This document shows positions 25,273 to 34,231 of a DNA stretch of 64,000 nucleotides, in pieces. The DNA is from Enterobacter wuhouensis (GTDB taxonomy: Bacteria > Pseudomonadota > Gammaproteobacteria > Enterobacterales > Enterobacteriaceae). Within the stretch, counting starts at the first letter, position 1. The number at the start of each line of letters is the position of its first letter. A program made the position numbers and the translations under genes. Location of the stretch: contig NZ_SJOO01000009.1 of assembly GCF_004331265.1 (NCBI RefSeq), positions 124,001 to 188,000 of the forward strand. The letters are read 5' to 3'. The notes beneath the pieces were generated by a model. That model did not search any database, was not told where the DNA came from, and saw only the letters and a program-made list of their open reading frames with translations.

Positions 25273-26008
25273 TATAAATATCAAACCGGTGCCCTTTGGT
25301 GGTCACCGCGTTAGTCGTGGCAACGTCCGCCAGCGGCGGCGCATAGTCAGGGCGCTTCACCACCACCCGCTTCGTCGCGAGCTGACGAGCCGGCTCCAGC
25401 AGGCCATCGGCATCTAAATCCGGCCCCACCAGCGACTGAAACACCCGCATCTCTTTCTTCACCAGCGCGCTTTTCTGCTTATGCGGGAACATCGGGTCGA
25501 GATAGACCACCTGCGGGCGCGGGGAGATATCCGTCAATGCCGTCAGGCTGGAGGCGTGGATCAGCTGCAAACGTTCCTGCAGCCACGGGCCGATTTCCGG
25601 GTCCGCATAGCCGCGCGCCAGCCCATCGTCGAGCAGCGCAGCGACCACCGGATTACGTTCCAGCATCCGCACGCGGCAGCCGACTGACGCCAGCACAAAG
25701 GCATCGCGCCCCAGCCCCGCCGTGGCATCAACCACGTCCGGGAGGTAGCTCCCTTTAATGCCGACCGCTTTAGCCACCGCCTCGCCGCGACCGCCGCCGA
25801 ACTTGCGCCGGTGCGCCATCGCGCCGCCGACAAAGTCGACAAAAATCCCGCCGAGCTTCGGTTCGTCGCGCTTGCGTAGTTCAAGGTGCGCTGTGGTCAT
25901 CACCAGCGCCATCAGGTTTTCTTCATCGTGCTCCAGCCCCCAGCGGGCCGCCAGAACAGATAAGGCGCCGTCTCCTGCGCCCGTTTCATCTACCAGGCAG
26001 ATCTTCAC
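25244..26008 (-). CDS. rsmJ: 16S rRNA m2G1516 methyltransferase RsmJ
   Basis: A 254-residue SAM-dependent methyltransferase that makes N2-methylguanosine 1516 in 16S rRNA. Motif I is DVVDATAGLGRDAFVLA near residue 100, and the catalytic-type motif VYLDPMFPHKQKSA lies near residue 170. The start is a GTG at 26008, seven bases after the prlC stop, giving a protein close to E. coli length (250). The C-terminus ends in IPSPQPLSP, a stretch encoded by the GAGAGGG repeat, which supplies both the tail and the stop codon. E. coli has dtpB between uspA and this gene; it is missing here. Confidence 0.95.
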   Translation of the reverse strand: MKICLVDETGAGDGALSVLAARWGLEHDEENLMALVMTTAHLELRKRDEPKLGGIFVDFVGGAMAHRRKFGGGRGEAVAKAVGIKGSYLPDVVDATAGLGRDAFVLASVGCRVRMLERNPVVAALLDDGLARGYADPEIGPWLQERLQLIHASSLTALTDISPRPQVVYLDPMFPHKQKSALVKKEMRVFQSLVGPDLDADGLLEPARQLATKRVVVKRPDYAPPLADVATTNAVTTKGHRFDIYIPSPQPLSP

Positions 26009-26015
26009 GTAACAA

Positions 26016-28058
26016 TCAGCCTTTGATCCCGTAATGCTCGAGCATCGCATCCAGCTGCGGCTCGCGGCCACGGAAGCGTTTGAACAGTTCCATTGGCTCT
26101 TCAGAGCCGCCGCGGGTCAGGATGTTGTCGAGGAACGACTGCCCGGTCTCGCGGTTGAAAATGCCTTCCTCTTCGAAGCGAGAGAAAGCGTCTGCCGCCA
26201 GCACGTCCGCCCACAGGTAGCTGTAGTAGCCCGCCGCGTAGCCGCCCGCGAAGATATGGCTGAACGCGTGCGGGAAGCGGCCCCAGGTTGGCCCAGGAAT
26301 AACCGCGACCTGCTTTTTAATCTCGGCCAGGGTTTCAAGGATTTTCGCCCCCTGCTCCGGGCTGAACTCCGCGTGCAGGCGGAAGTCGAACAGGCCGAAC
26401 TCCAGCTGGCGCAGGATGAACATCGCCGCCTGATAGTTTTTCGCCGCCAGCATTTTATCCAGCAGCGCTTTCGGCAGCGGTTCGCCGGTCTCATAGTGGC
26501 CGGAGATAAACGCCAGCGCGTCCGGCTCCCAGCACCAGTTTTCCATAAACTGGCTTGGCAGCTCGACCGCATCCCACGGCACGCCGCTAATACCGGCCAC
26601 GCCTGCGGTTTCGATGCGGGTCAGCATGTGGTGCAGACCGTGACCGAACTCGTGGAACAGGGTAATCACTTCGTCGTGGGTGAACAGCGCAGGCTTGCCG
26701 CTGACCGGACGGTTGAAGTTACAGGTCAGGTAGGCGACCGGCTTCTGCAGGGAACCGTCGGCTTTACGCATCTGGCCCACGCAGTCGTCCATCCACGCAC
26801 CGCCGCGCTTGTTCTCACGCGCGTAGAGATCGAGATAGAAGCTGCCGCGCAGTTCGTTTTTCTCGTCATACAGCTCGAAGAAGCGCACGTCCGGGTGCCA
26901 GACGTCGATATCGGTACGCTCTTTGGCGGTGATGCCGTAGATGCGTTTTACCACTTCGAACAGGCCGTTAACGGCTTTGTTTTCCGGGAAGTACGGGCGC
27001 AGCTGCTCGTCGCTGATGCTGTAGAGGTGCTGCTTCTGTTTTTCGCTGTAGTACGCGATATCCCACGGCTGCAGCTCGTCCACGCCGAACTCCGCTTTCG
27101 CGAAGGTGCGCAGCTGGGCCAGCTCTTTCTCCCCCTGAGGACGGGCGCGTTTCGCCAGATCGGTCAGGAAGTCGAGTACCTGCTGCGGGTTTTCCGCCAT
27201 TTTGGTGGCGAGGGATTTATCGGCGTAGTTTTCGAAGCCCAGCAGCTGTGCCAGCTCGTGACGCAGGGCGAGGATTTCCGCCATCACCGGGCTGTTGTCC
27301 CACTTACCGGCATTCGGCCCCTGATCGGAGGCGCGGGTGCTGTACGCGCGGTACATCTCTTCGCGCAGGGCCTGGTTGTCGCAGTAGGTCATCACCGGCA
27401 GATAGCTCGGGATATCCAGCGTTAACAGGAAACCGTCCTGCTCTTTCGCCTCGGCCTGGGCTTTTGCCGCCGCCAGCGCGCTTTCCGGCATACCCGCCAG
27501 CTCCGCTTCGTCGGTAATCAGCTTCGTCCAGCCCATGGTGGCGTCGAGCACGTTGTTGCTGTACTGGTTGCCCAGCTCGGACAGGCGAGCCGCGATTTCG
27601 CCGTAGCGAACCTGCTTCTCTTTTGGCAGGCCAATCCCGGACAGCTCAAAATCACGCAGGGCGTTATCGACCGATTTTTTCTGCGCCGCGTTCAGCTCGG
27701 CATAGTGGTCGCCGTCGCGCAGGTCGCGGTAGGCTTTGTAGAGCCCTTCGTGCTGGCCGACCCAGGTGCTGTACTCAGAGAGCAGCGGCAGGGTCTGTTC
27801 GTAGGCTTCGCGCAGTTCCGGGCTGTTTTTTACCGAGTTCAGGTGGCTGACCGGGGAGAAGATGCGCCCCAGCACGTCGTCCACTTCGGCCAGCGGCTGA
27901 CACAGATTTTCCCAGGTGTACGGTGCGCCCTGCGCTACCACGCTTTCTACCGCCGCGCGGCAGTTGTCCAGCGATTGCTTAACGGCTGGAACCACATGCT
28001 CAGGGAGGATTTTAGAAAATGGCGGCAACGAAAAAGGCGTCAGTAATGGATTGGTCAT
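26016..28058 (-). CDS. prlC: Oligopeptidase A
   Basis: A 680-residue M3-family zinc metallopeptidase (OpdA), identical in length to the E. coli protein. The zinc-binding motif is HEFGHGLHH, with the third ligand in a downstream Glu-rich helix. It degrades signal peptides and other short peptides in the cytoplasm and is part of the heat-shock regulon in E. coli. The ATG at 28058 (MTNPLLTPFSLPPF) is chosen over an upstream in-frame start. It forms a two-gene operon with rsmJ, seven bases downstream. Confidence 0.97.
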   Translation of the reverse strand: MTNPLLTPFSLPPFSKILPEHVVPAVKQSLDNCRAAVESVVAQGAPYTWENLCQPLAEVDDVLGRIFSPVSHLNSVKNSPELREAYEQTLPLLSEYSTWVGQHEGLYKAYRDLRDGDHYAELNAAQKKSVDNALRDFELSGIGLPKEKQVRYGEIAARLSELGNQYSNNVLDATMGWTKLITDEAELAGMPESALAAAKAQAEAKEQDGFLLTLDIPSYLPVMTYCDNQALREEMYRAYSTRASDQGPNAGKWDNSPVMAEILALRHELAQLLGFENYADKSLATKMAENPQQVLDFLTDLAKRARPQGEKELAQLRTFAKAEFGVDELQPWDIAYYSEKQKQHLYSISDEQLRPYFPENKAVNGLFEVVKRIYGITAKERTDIDVWHPDVRFFELYDEKNELRGSFYLDLYARENKRGGAWMDDCVGQMRKADGSLQKPVAYLTCNFNRPVSGKPALFTHDEVITLFHEFGHGLHHMLTRIETAGVAGISGVPWDAVELPSQFMENWCWEPDALAFISGHYETGEPLPKALLDKMLAAKNYQAAMFILRQLEFGLFDFRLHAEFSPEQGAKILETLAEIKKQVAVIPGPTWGRFPHAFSHIFAGGYAAGYYSYLWADVLAADAFSRFEEEGIFNRETGQSFLDNILTRGGSEEPMELFKRFRGREPQLDAMLEHYGIKG

Positions 28059-28170
28059 AAACGCTGTCCTGTTGAAATAGGTGAATGAAGCGCGCATCCG
28101 GCGCTGTGCATATTGTTTTCTGTAATGGGGTTAAGTGTAGAGGATTTCAATGCCGGAGGTTGTCGAAAAA

Positions 28171-28204
28171 CGCCCGGTGGCGCTGCGCTTACCGGGCCTA
28201 CGGG
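28171..28204. repeat. REP-type palindromic element
   Basis: CGCCCGGTGGCGCTGCGCTTACCGGGCCTACGGG-type REP hairpin in the divergent prlC-rlmJ gap, with both GGTGGCGCTGCGC and CCGGGCCTAC arms. It matches the elements near 0.52 and 40.4 kb. Confidence 0.75.
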
Positions 28205-28267
28205 TAATCTGTGCCGTTCTGCTGTAAACTGTGGCAAATCGTCATTTTCAGCGGAATATCATTACCC

Positions 28268-29110
28268 ATGCTCAGTTATCGCCACAGCTTCCACGCTGGC
28301 AACCACGCCGACGTCCTTAAACACACCGTTCAGAGCCTGATCATCGAAGCGCTGAAAGAGAAAGATAAGCCGTTTCTCTACCTGGACACCCACGCGGGCG
28401 CGGGTCGTTATCAGCTGAGCGGTGAACATGCCGAGCGCACCGGTGAATACCTTGAGGGTATCGCCCGCATCTGGCAGCAGGACGATCTGCCTGCCGAGCT
28501 GGAGCCGTACATTGGCGTAGTGAATCACTTCAACCGCAGCGGCCAGCTGCGCTACTACCCTGGCTCCCCGCTGATTGCCCGCCAGCTGCTGCGCGAGCAG
28601 GACAGCCTGCAGCTGACCGAGCTGCACCCGAGCGATTTTCCCCTGCTGCGTTCTGAATTCCAGAAAGACAGTCGCGCCCGCGTGGAAAAATCCGACGGCT
28701 ATCAGCAGCTGAAAGCCAAGCTGCCGCCGGTTTCCCGTCGTGGCCTGGTGCTGATCGACCCGCCGTACGAAATCAAAACCGACTATCAGGCGGTAGTGAC
28801 CGGCATCAACGAGGGCTACAAACGCTTTGCCACCGGCACGTATGCGCTGTGGTATCCGGTGGTGCTGCGCGCGCAAATCAAACGCATGATCAAAGACCTG
28901 GAAGCGACCGGCATCCGCAAAATTCTGCAGATTGAGCTGGCGGTACGTCCGGACAGCGATCAGCGCGGCATGACCGCCTCCGGCATGATTGTGATCAATC
29001 CGCCGTGGAAGCTCGAAGCGCAGATGAACAACGTTCTGCCGTGGCTGCACAAAACGCTGGTGCCTGCCGGTACGGGCCACGCGACCGTCAGTTGGATCGT
29101 GCCGGAGTAA
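28268..29110 (+). CDS. rlmJ: 23S rRNA m6A2030 methyltransferase RlmJ
   Basis: A 280-residue methyltransferase, E. coli length. It methylates N6 of A2030 in 23S rRNA before ribosome assembly. The N-terminal MLSYRHSFHAGNHADVLKH signature is diagnostic, LDTHAGAGRYQL (near residue 37) binds SAM, and the catalytic motif is IDPPYE near residue 164. The ATG at 28268 is chosen over an upstream in-frame codon on family length. It lies upstream of gor on the same strand, as in E. coli. Confidence 0.96.
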   Translation: MLSYRHSFHAGNHADVLKHTVQSLIIEALKEKDKPFLYLDTHAGAGRYQLSGEHAERTGEYLEGIARIWQQDDLPAELEPYIGVVNHFNRSGQLRYYPGSPLIARQLLREQDSLQLTELHPSDFPLLRSEFQKDSRARVEKSDGYQQLKAKLPPVSRRGLVLIDPPYEIKTDYQAVVTGINEGYKRFATGTYALWYPVVLRAQIKRMIKDLEATGIRKILQIELAVRPDSDQRGMTASGMIVINPPWKLEAQMNNVLPWLHKTLVPAGTGHATVSWIVPE

Positions 29111-29181
29111 TCGCAGGCATTGGTGGAACCTATTGATTTCAGGTATACAATCGCGGCAATTCACGATTAAGGACAAAAGCT

Positions 29182-30534
29182 ATGACTAAGCATTATGACT
29201 ACATCGCAATCGGCGGCGGCAGCGGCGGCATCGCCTCCATCAACCGTGCGGCCATGTACGGCCAGAAGTGTGCGCTGATTGAAGCCAAAGAACTTGGCGG
29301 CACCTGCGTGAACGTGGGTTGTGTACCGAAAAAGGTGATGTGGCACGCGGCGCAAATCCGCGAAGCGATTCATATGTACGGCCCGGACTACGGCTTTGAC
29401 ACCACCATCAATCACTTTGACTGGGACAAGCTGATCGCCAGCCGTACCGCCTACATCGACCGTATTCACACCTCGTACGATAACGTGCTGGGCAAGAACA
29501 ACGTTGACGTGATCCGCGGCTTCGCCCGTTTCGTGGATGCGAAGACGATCGAAGTGAACGGCGAGACGATCACCGCCGATCACATCCTGATCGCCACCGG
29601 CGGCCGTCCGAGCCACCCGAACATTCCGGGCGCGGAATACGGTATCGACTCCGACGGGTTCTTCGAGCTGCCTGCCCTGCCTGAGCGCGTTGCCATTGTG
29701 GGCGCGGGCTATATCGCGGTTGAGCTGGCCGGCGTGATTAACGGCCTGGGTGCGGAAGCGCACCTGTTCGTGCGTAAACACGCGCCGCTGCGCAGCTTTG
29801 ACCCGCTGATCGTGGACACGCTGGTAGAGGTGATGAACGCTGAAGGTCCAACCCTGCACACCAACGCCGTGCCGAAAGACGTTGTGAAAAACGCGGACGG
29901 CAGCCTGACGCTGGCGCTGGAAGATGGCCGTAGCCAGACCGTCGATTGCCTGATCTGGGCGATCGGTCGTGAACCGGCGAACGACAACTTCAACTTGGCC
30001 GTTACGGGTGTTAAAACCAATGACAAAGGCTATATCGTTGTCGATAAGTTCCAGAACACCAGCGTGCCGGGCATTTACGCCGTAGGCGATAACACAGGTG
30101 CGGTTGAGCTGACGCCAGTGGCCGTTGCAGCGGGCCGTCGTCTCTCCGAGCGCCTGTTTAACAACAAGCCGGACGAACATCTGGACTACAACCTGATCCC
30201 AACCGTGGTCTTCAGCCACCCGCCAATCGGCACCGTCGGCTTAACCGAGCCTCAGGCGCGCGAGCAGTACGGCGACGACCAGGTGAAAGTGTACAAATCC
30301 GCGTTCACCGCGATGTATACCGCCGTGACTTCTCACCGTCAGCCGTGCCGCATGAAGCTGGTGTGCGTAGGCCCGGAAGAGAAGATTGTGGGTATCCACG
30401 GCATTGGCTTCGGCATGGACGAGATCCTGCAGGGCTTTGCGGTGGCGCTGAAGATGGGCGCGACGAAGAAAGACTTCGATAACACCGTGGCTATCCACCC
30501 TACTGCGGCGGAAGAGTTTGTGACCATGCGCTAG
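29182..30534 (+). CDS. gor: Glutathione-disulfide reductase
   Basis: A 450-residue homodimeric flavoenzyme, the same length as E. coli Gor, that reduces oxidised glutathione with NADPH. The FAD motif is GGGSGGIASI (residues 11-20). The redox disulfide is Cys42-Cys47 in GGTCVNVGCVPKKV. The NADPH-binding GAGYIAVELAGV lies near residue 174, the second FAD contact AVGDNTGAVELTPVA near residue 300, and the partner-subunit HPTAAEE motif (His439) at the C-terminus. A strong terminator follows. E. coli has ars genes after gor; these are absent here. Confidence 0.97.
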   Translation: MTKHYDYIAIGGGSGGIASINRAAMYGQKCALIEAKELGGTCVNVGCVPKKVMWHAAQIREAIHMYGPDYGFDTTINHFDWDKLIASRTAYIDRIHTSYDNVLGKNNVDVIRGFARFVDAKTIEVNGETITADHILIATGGRPSHPNIPGAEYGIDSDGFFELPALPERVAIVGAGYIAVELAGVINGLGAEAHLFVRKHAPLRSFDPLIVDTLVEVMNAEGPTLHTNAVPKDVVKNADGSLTLALEDGRSQTVDCLIWAIGREPANDNFNLAVTGVKTNDKGYIVVDKFQNTSVPGIYAVGDNTGAVELTPVAVAAGRRLSERLFNNKPDEHLDYNLIPTVVFSHPPIGTVGLTEPQAREQYGDDQVKVYKSAFTAMYTAVTSHRQPCRMKLVCVGPEEKIVGIHGIGFGMDEILQGFAVALKMGATKKDFDNTVAIHPTAAEEFVTMR

Positions 30535-30540
30535 TCCTGA

Positions 30541-30567
30541 TGCCCCTCTGAAGAGGGGCATTTTTTA
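30541..30567 (+). terminator. gor terminator
   Basis: TGCCCCTC-TGAA-GAGGGGCA-TTTTTT forms an eight-base-pair stem with a U-run, six bases after the gor stop codon. Confidence 0.9.
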
Positions 30568-30718
30568 TTCACATACATAAATCGTTGCAAAACGAATGCT
30601 CCGAAAATCGTGATCCACCGCACATATCCCTCCACAACTACCGAAGCGAATGTCTACGCTTATAAGACGCCCGGAAAAACCTGTCTTTGAGAACACATAC
30701 CCGGAGGTCTTTATCATT

Positions 30719-32368
30719 ATGTTCAACCAGAAACTACAGGCTGCCGAGAACATCGAATTCGAGATTGCAGAAGAGCTGCGCTACGAGACCGATCCCTGCG
30801 AGTTAAAACTGGATGAGATGATCGAGGCGGAGCCGGAACCAGAAATGATTGAGGGCCTGCCCGCGTCGGATGCGCTGACGCCCGCAGACCGCTATCTTGA
30901 ACTGTTTGAGCACGTGCAGTCGTCGCGGCTGTTTGCGGACAGCAAAACCTTCCCCGACTGCGCGCCGAAAATGGACCCGCTGGATATCCTCATCCGCTAC
31001 CGCAAAGTGCGACGCCACCGCGATTTCGATCTGGCGCGCTTCGTAGAGAACCACTTCTGGCTGCCGGAAGACTACAGCAAAGAGTATGTTTCAGACCCCG
31101 GTCTGTCACTGAAAGAGCACATCGATAACCTGTGGCCGGTTCTCACCCGCGAGCCGCAGGATCATATTCCCTGGTCCTCTCTGCTGGCGCTGCCGCAGGC
31201 GTATATTGTGCCGGGCGGACGATTCAGCGAGACCTACTACTGGGACTCGTACTTCTCGATGCTGGGGCTGGCGGAGAGCGGGCGCAACGATCTGCTGAAG
31301 TGTATGGCGGACAACTTCGCCTGGCTGATTGAGCGCTACGGCCATATTCCGAACGGCAACCGCACCTACTATCTCAGCCGCTCCCAGCCGCCGGTCTTTG
31401 CCCTGATGGTCGAGCTGTTCGAGGAAGACGGCGTGCGCGGTGCGAAACGCTATCTGGATCACCTCAAGATGGAATACGCGTTCTGGATGGACGGCGCGGA
31501 GTCGCTGCTGCTCAACCAGGCCTACCGTAGCGCCGTGCGTATGCCGGACGGCTCATTGCTCAACCGCTACTGGGACGACCGTGATACGCCGCGCGACGAG
31601 TCCTGGATTGAGGATGTGGAAACCGCTCGCCACTCCGGGCGCCCGCCCAATGAGGTATATCGCGATCTGCGGGCCGGTGCGGCCTCCGGCTGGGATTACT
31701 CGTCCCGCTGGCTGCGCGATCCCTCGCGGCTCGCCAGTATCCGCACCACGCAGTTTATTCCTATCGATTTGAACGCCTTCCTGTTCAAGCTGGAAAGCGC
31801 GATCGCCAATATCTCCGCGTCCAAAGGGGATAAAGAGGTTGCCGAGGAGTTCCGTCAGAAAGCGAGCGACCGCCGCGCGGCGGTGAACCGCTATCTGTGG
31901 GATGACGAGAACGGCTGTTATCGCGATTACGACTGGCGACGCGAAGAGATGGCGCTGTTTTCTGCCGCCAGCATTGTTCCGCTGTACGTTGGCATGGCGA
32001 CGCACGAGCAGGCCGAGCGCCTGTCTGACGCGGTGAAAGCCCGCCTGCTGACGCCGGGCGGTATCCTGGCTACGGAGCACGAAACCGGTGAGCAGTGGGA
32101 TAAACCCAACGGCTGGGCGCCGCTGCAGTGGATGGCGATCCAGGGGTTCAAACAGTACGGCAACGATTCGCTGGGGGATGAGATCGCCTGGAGCTGGCTG
32201 CAGACGGTTAATCATTTCTACAAAACGCACCACAAGCTGATTGAGAAGTACCATATCGCCAGCAGCACGCCGCGCGAAGGCGGCGGGGGTGAATACCCGC
32301 TGCAGGATGGCTTCGGCTGGACCAACGGCGTGGTGCGTCGGCTGATTGGGCTGTATGGGGAGCCTTGA
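30719..32368 (+). CDS. treF: Cytoplasmic trehalase TreF
   Basis: A 549-residue GH37 trehalase, exactly E. coli length, that splits intracellular trehalose into two glucose units. Both family signatures are visible: PGGRFSETYYWDSYF near residue 172 and QWDKPNGWAPLQW near residue 460. There is no signal peptide, which separates it from periplasmic TreA. An acidic N-terminus (ELKLDEMIEAEPEPEM) matches TreF. The ATG at 30719 has a GGAGGT site 11 bases upstream and is preferred to an earlier in-frame start. Confidence 0.96.
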   Translation: MFNQKLQAAENIEFEIAEELRYETDPCELKLDEMIEAEPEPEMIEGLPASDALTPADRYLELFEHVQSSRLFADSKTFPDCAPKMDPLDILIRYRKVRRHRDFDLARFVENHFWLPEDYSKEYVSDPGLSLKEHIDNLWPVLTREPQDHIPWSSLLALPQAYIVPGGRFSETYYWDSYFSMLGLAESGRNDLLKCMADNFAWLIERYGHIPNGNRTYYLSRSQPPVFALMVELFEEDGVRGAKRYLDHLKMEYAFWMDGAESLLLNQAYRSAVRMPDGSLLNRYWDDRDTPRDESWIEDVETARHSGRPPNEVYRDLRAGAASGWDYSSRWLRDPSRLASIRTTQFIPIDLNAFLFKLESAIANISASKGDKEVAEEFRQKASDRRAAVNRYLWDDENGCYRDYDWRREEMALFSAASIVPLYVGMATHEQAERLSDAVKARLLTPGGILATEHETGEQWDKPNGWAPLQWMAIQGFKQYGNDSLGDEIAWSWLQTVNHFYKTHHKLIEKYHIASSTPREGGGGEYPLQDGFGWTNGVVRRLIGLYGEP

Positions 32369-32386
32369 GGGGAGTGCGGACTGGTC

Positions 32387-32482
32387 CCCTCACCCTAACC
32401 CTCTCCCCAGAGGGGAGAGGGGACTGCACGGTGCGCTCTTTATCTCCCTCGCCCCTTTGGGGAGAGGGCTGGGGTGAGGGGG
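32387..32482. repeat. GAGAGGG hairpin repeats, copies 6 and 7 as an inverted pair
   Basis: CCCTCACCCTAACCCTCTCCCC-AGA-GGGGAGAGGGG and, about 20 bases on, CTCGCCCC-TTT-GGGGAGAGGG followed by GGGGTGAGGGG. The arrangement is the same as at 25.2 kb. It lies between the convergent treF and the HEPN-like gene. Confidence 0.8.
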
Positions 32483-32491
32483 GAAAAAAAT

Positions 32492-34081
32492 TTAGCGAAT
32501 CACCTCATAAATGGCGGTCTGAATGGACTGCCATTTTTTTGTGGTCGCATCCGGCTGCGATTTGGCGCGGCGCGTGGCCATATCGGCGTCGTGCTGCTGG
32601 CGCTTCACCACCGCCGGCACCGTGCAAAAGGCCTTCAAATACTGCTTACGCATTGAGGTCAGAGATTCGCCGTTGGCCATGGCGTGGCTGAGCGTGTTGA
32701 TAAAGCGGCGGCACGGCTTTTCTTCCACCATGCTGCTGCGATAGCGCAAGATCAGCTCCAGCACAGCGTCATGGCCTGCCGACATCGCCTCTTCTGTCCA
32801 TGAGAGCTTCCAGTCCATCCCCCCCTGCAAAAACAGCAGCGCCACGCGGGTATCGTTACGGTTGATGGCCGAACGGAAATTATTTTCGTCCCAGGTGACG
32901 CCCATGCGCGTCAAGGTTTCACGCGAGGACGGCGCTTCGCGCATCTCTTCCGGCTGCGCGGCTTCTACAGCCTTTGCGGCGACGGCCTGAGGTTTATCGC
33001 TGGTCACCAGCCAAAATCCACCGACGACAATCGCGATGACCATCACGCCCACCGCCACCCAAAGCATGCTGGAGATGAGCTGCTCACGCTGTTCAGGCGT
33101 TCGCGGTGCGCGCTGGGCAGGCTTTTCAATCGTGTCGCGAACCTCAAACAGATCGCCTCCGGTTACCCGATCCATTTTCTGCGCCTTTTCCCAGAAGGCG
33201 TGCAGCTCGCTGGCATCGACCGCCATTATCCCGGCCGGATTGATGCGCGTCCTTCCCTCTTCAAACGCACGCTGAACGGGGCGAGTGATTTGTGAATAGT
33301 AGTTATCGAGCAGCTGGATTTGCGCCGAGCTGAGCGTCTGCTGCACGGTAATGCAGTTGCGTATCTTGCGGATGTCATCAAGGAAGGTTTGCAGCGTTTT
33401 GCGCGGTTCAACCAGGAGCGTCAGCATGGCCGGATCGTTAAACTGTGAGGCGTAGTAGCGACTGAATTCTTTTTTATCCACCAGCAGCTGCGCCAGCTCG
33501 CTGAACATCATGCCGCTCAGGATATCGTTGATTTCGCCAAGCTTCAGCCAGCGACGCACGCGGTCGGCGTTAAACAACGTCTTAAGGTGATTACTCAGCC
33601 GCACCTGATCGGGCCACGCCTGCTGAATCAGCCCCTTTATCATCAGCTCGATCGCCCGCACCTGCTTGTGCGCCTGCTGCTGTTGGATCTCGTTGCCGGG
33701 CGTCAATTCGGTGCTATAGGTCAGGAGAGGCTGCTGCAGGCGCAGGTGCTCCAGGGCGGTGACAAAGCGCATAGCGGCAATAAGCTGGTTTTCACTGACA
33801 TCCTGGCCGCTTTCATACTGCGGCACACGCTGCTGCAGCAGGCGCAGCTGCAGCGTGAAGTCTGACATCTCAGCGTCATTCAGGTTGAGCTGCTTCGCAA
33901 CGGCTCCCCATCCGCCCATTCCTAAACGGGCAGTGTCCAGCTGCTCCAGAAACCAGCGCGGATCTTTGCCTTCCGAAACATGCACATTCAGGAGAAGCAG
34001 GATTTCGACAGAGGCCTGACGAATGACGGCCAGGCAGTGTTCGAACTGCTCGCGGATATGATGTGATGTGCTGAGAGTCAT
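32492..34081 (-). CDS. STY4199-like HEPN/transmembrane protein with ankyrin-like C-terminus
   Basis: A 529-residue protein of uncertain function that I associate with the STY4199 family of HEPN-domain proteins. Residues 1-330 are largely helical and soluble. The stretch FLDDIRKIRNCITVQ (233-247) resembles the end of a HEPN domain, where R-x4-6-H is the RNase motif, but the histidine is absent. One hydrophobic helix spans residues 338-359. Residues 388-450 (TRMGVTWDENNFRSAINRND, then AMSAGHDAVLELIL) look like one or two ankyrin repeats, followed by a basic tail. The ATG has an AAGGA site. It is convergent with treF and divergent from a GNAT gene. Confidence 0.7.
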   Translation of the reverse strand: MTLSTSHHIREQFEHCLAVIRQASVEILLLLNVHVSEGKDPRWFLEQLDTARLGMGGWGAVAKQLNLNDAEMSDFTLQLRLLQQRVPQYESGQDVSENQLIAAMRFVTALEHLRLQQPLLTYSTELTPGNEIQQQQAHKQVRAIELMIKGLIQQAWPDQVRLSNHLKTLFNADRVRRWLKLGEINDILSGMMFSELAQLLVDKKEFSRYYASQFNDPAMLTLLVEPRKTLQTFLDDIRKIRNCITVQQTLSSAQIQLLDNYYSQITRPVQRAFEEGRTRINPAGIMAVDASELHAFWEKAQKMDRVTGGDLFEVRDTIEKPAQRAPRTPEQREQLISSMLWVAVGVMVIAIVVGGFWLVTSDKPQAVAAKAVEAAQPEEMREAPSSRETLTRMGVTWDENNFRSAINRNDTRVALLFLQGGMDWKLSWTEEAMSAGHDAVLELILRYRSSMVEEKPCRRFINTLSHAMANGESLTSMRKQYLKAFCTVPAVVKRQQHDADMATRRAKSQPDATTKKWQSIQTAIYEVIR

Positions 34082-34117
34082 TGTTTTCCTTGAGAGACAA
34101 CGAATACATCAAAACTG

Positions 34118-34146
34118 ACCACGCAAGAGTGGTTTTTCTTTTTATT
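34118..34146 (+). terminator. Terminator-like hairpin in a divergent promoter region
   Basis: ACCAC-GCAAGA-GTGGT followed by TTTTTCTTTTT is terminator-like on the plus strand, yet no plus-strand gene ends here. On the minus strand it is a hairpin in the 5' leader of the HEPN-like gene. Confidence 0.4.
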
Positions 34147-34231
34147 TATACGAGGTTATAAACATACCTGACTTTCTGTTGAAATAAAGTGACAACCTTA
34201 TAATCATGACAAAAGCCTCAGGAGAATCTTA

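Noticed and set aside
26034..27425. Long open frame (463 codons) on the plus strand
   Set aside because: It lies antisense to prlC, has no recognisable domain, and is a by-product of the codon bias of the real gene.
29167..30219. Open frame of 350 codons on the minus strand
   Set aside because: It is antisense to gor, which has all catalytic motifs on the plus strand.
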